Assembly (NCBI RefSeq): GCF_003412455.1
Contig: NZ_QTJU01000009.1
Span: 1-64,000, forward strand
Reading direction: 5' to 3'
Source: Deminuibacter soli
GTDB taxonomy: Bacteria; Bacteroidota; Bacteroidia; Chitinophagales; Chitinophagaceae
DNA length: 64,000 bases
Shown here piece by piece: positions 62,863 through 64,000 of this stretch (positions within the stretch are counted from its first letter, which is position 1; each line of letters begins with the position of its first letter). Made by a program: the position numbers and the translations under genes. Below the pieces are notes generated by a model that saw nothing but the letters and a program-made list of their open reading frames with translations, had not been told where the DNA came from and did not search any database.

Positions 62863-64000
62863 TTATTTTACTACTACAATTTGTTTACTCACCAATCTAT
62901 TTTCACTATCTGTTACCGACAGGAAGTAAGTTCCCGGCAATAACTGACTGACATTGACGCTAACTGATTTTTGAGTTAACGCAACGCATCTCTTTCGCCA
63001 CTTTACCAGCTACATCATATAACACAATTGCTTTTATTAAATCCGCACTTTGTGATCCGGAGTTTGTTTTTAAATCCACATTTGCCCCTGCTCCTGGATT
63101 TGACAACGTTACAAGTATGGTGTTATTCGCGGGATTAGGGTAGGCTTCAATTGTTGTCAAGGCACAATTGGAAAGCGTAAATGAAATAACTATGTCAGGG
63201 GCGGTACCACAACTATTATCGCCTTCTACCGTAACCGTATATGTGCCTGTTTGTGTAAACTTCTTCGAAACGCTTGTGCCTGATCCTAAAAATCCATTGG
63301 TTAACCCTTTTTGGTAACTCCATAAAAAAGAGTAGTCAGATAAATTCACGTCAGACTGCGGGGCTATCGTAAACACATTATCCCCTATCACAGATCCAAT
63401 GCAATTCGATCCCTGCCGGTTAATACCATAGGGAGCCGGGGAACCTATCACCACATTCCTTTGTATAAGACTATTTGTACCACAGCTATTTGCCATCGTT
63501 GCTTTTATCGTAGCAACACCATTAGCACTGCCAACACGATTAACAGTTGTTGAAAAACCCGACGCAGAAGAAAATGAAACCAGTCCTGCCGGCGTTGCAC
63601 TCCATGTTACCGCAGATATGCCAGTGCTGCCAGCAACAGCGAACGGCGCATTAGTTGTAGGGGTACATATTGTATTGCTACCACTCACAACAGGATTGCC
63701 AATACTTATCCCCAACACGCTATAGCCAAACCTAACTGCGCCGGCGCTCGCAACAGGATATGTACCTATAGGCTGACCTAGTATTGTACTAATCTCGTAA
63801 ATATAGGTTCGAAGTGTAACCGTATTGCCACTTTGAGCAACAACATCACAAAAGCCTTCACCATAGCAGCTTCCACCATCGTTCCGGTAGCCGGTAGAAG
63901 TAAGACCAACGCCCCATACACCATTAACGGAGCAAAATGTAGATGGCAGTGTGACTGTAGTACGTACTTCAATTTTGTTAACTATATAAGTACCATCTGC
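62863..64000 (-). pseudogene. T9SS-sorted secreted protein, frameshifted, 5' end beyond the window
   Basis: The frame is open from the window edge (64000) down to a stop at 62960 and encodes PKD/Ig-like material (SAVTWSATPAGLVSFSSASG, FSTTVNRVGSANGVATIKA, YSFLWSYQKGLTNGFLGSG, FTQTGTYTVTVEGDNSCG) followed by a type A sorting domain, IEAYPNPANNTILVTLSNP. The sorting domain is cut at KEMRCVNSKIS. Shifting by one base near 62983 restores RALTQKSVSVNVSQLLPGTY, FLSVTDSENRLVSKQIVVVK and a TAA at 62863-62865, the normal end. One extra T in the minus-strand CGTTGCG explains this; it may be a real mutation or an assembly error. The protein start is outside the window. Confidence 0.75.

Overview
The window reads as a chromosome segment of a polysaccharide-degrading Bacteroidota, most likely family Chitinophagaceae. 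The grounds are two SusC/SusD pairs, a FecR anti-sigma with DUF4880/DUF4974 ends, a type IX secretion (T9SS) sorting tail, many lipoprotein-type hydrolases, weak Shine-Dalgarno sites and promoters of the TTG-N20-TAnnTTTG type. The genus is not identifiable from sequence alone. No rRNA, tRNA, CRISPR array or complete insertion sequence was seen.

Layout. 1-8.3 kb: an orphan NtrC-type regulator, a sulfatase, a peptidoglycan-binding protein with an L,D-transpeptidase-like motif, an epoxide-hydrolase-like enzyme, Ohr, and a divergent HxlR/SDR pair, all separated by copies of one interspersed hairpin repeat. 8.7-13.4 kb: a SusC/SusD pair without enzymes, closed by a 29-bp-arm palindrome against a convergent seven-helix membrane sensor-like gene. 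14.9-16.4 kb: a cytochrome c remnant whose start lies in a copy of the repeat, then a luciferase-like oxidoreductase. 16.6-36.7 kb: one long minus-strand polysaccharide utilisation locus, in transcription order FecR, SusC with STN domain, SusD, GH10 xylanase, VCBS/ASPIC lipoprotein, ECF sigma, T9SS beta-helix protein, SGNH acetylesterase, GH97, GH140-like. The set suits acetylated xylan or a related branched glycan. The ECF sigma sits about 10 kb downstream of its presumed FecR instead of beside it.

36.8-46.2 kb holds a Crp/MDR operon, an SRPBCC/ArsR operon, an AT-rich patch with a doubly truncated RHS fragment and a lipoprotein, an alpha/beta hydrolase and several secreted proteins of unknown role. 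46.5-51.3 kb is the most unusual part: a compact plus-strand cluster of two paralogous five-cysteine proteins with Asp/Ala tandem repeats, a beta-lactamase-fold serine hydrolase, a small W-x-M-F membrane protein and an HTTM (vitamin-K-carboxylase/SdpB-like) membrane protein. It resembles the logic of SdpABC-type exported-peptide systems, but this assignment is inference.

51.5-64 kb: an ArsR/SRPBCC/DoxX/YdeI operon; a HAD plus ParB-like pair; a FoxA/FoxB-like ferric-siderophore receptor and PepSY reductase with a convergent AraC regulator; an epimerase; a secreted Gly/Tyr-rich protein; a hydrolase remnant; and a T9SS-sorted protein that is frameshifted near its C terminus and runs off the window edge.
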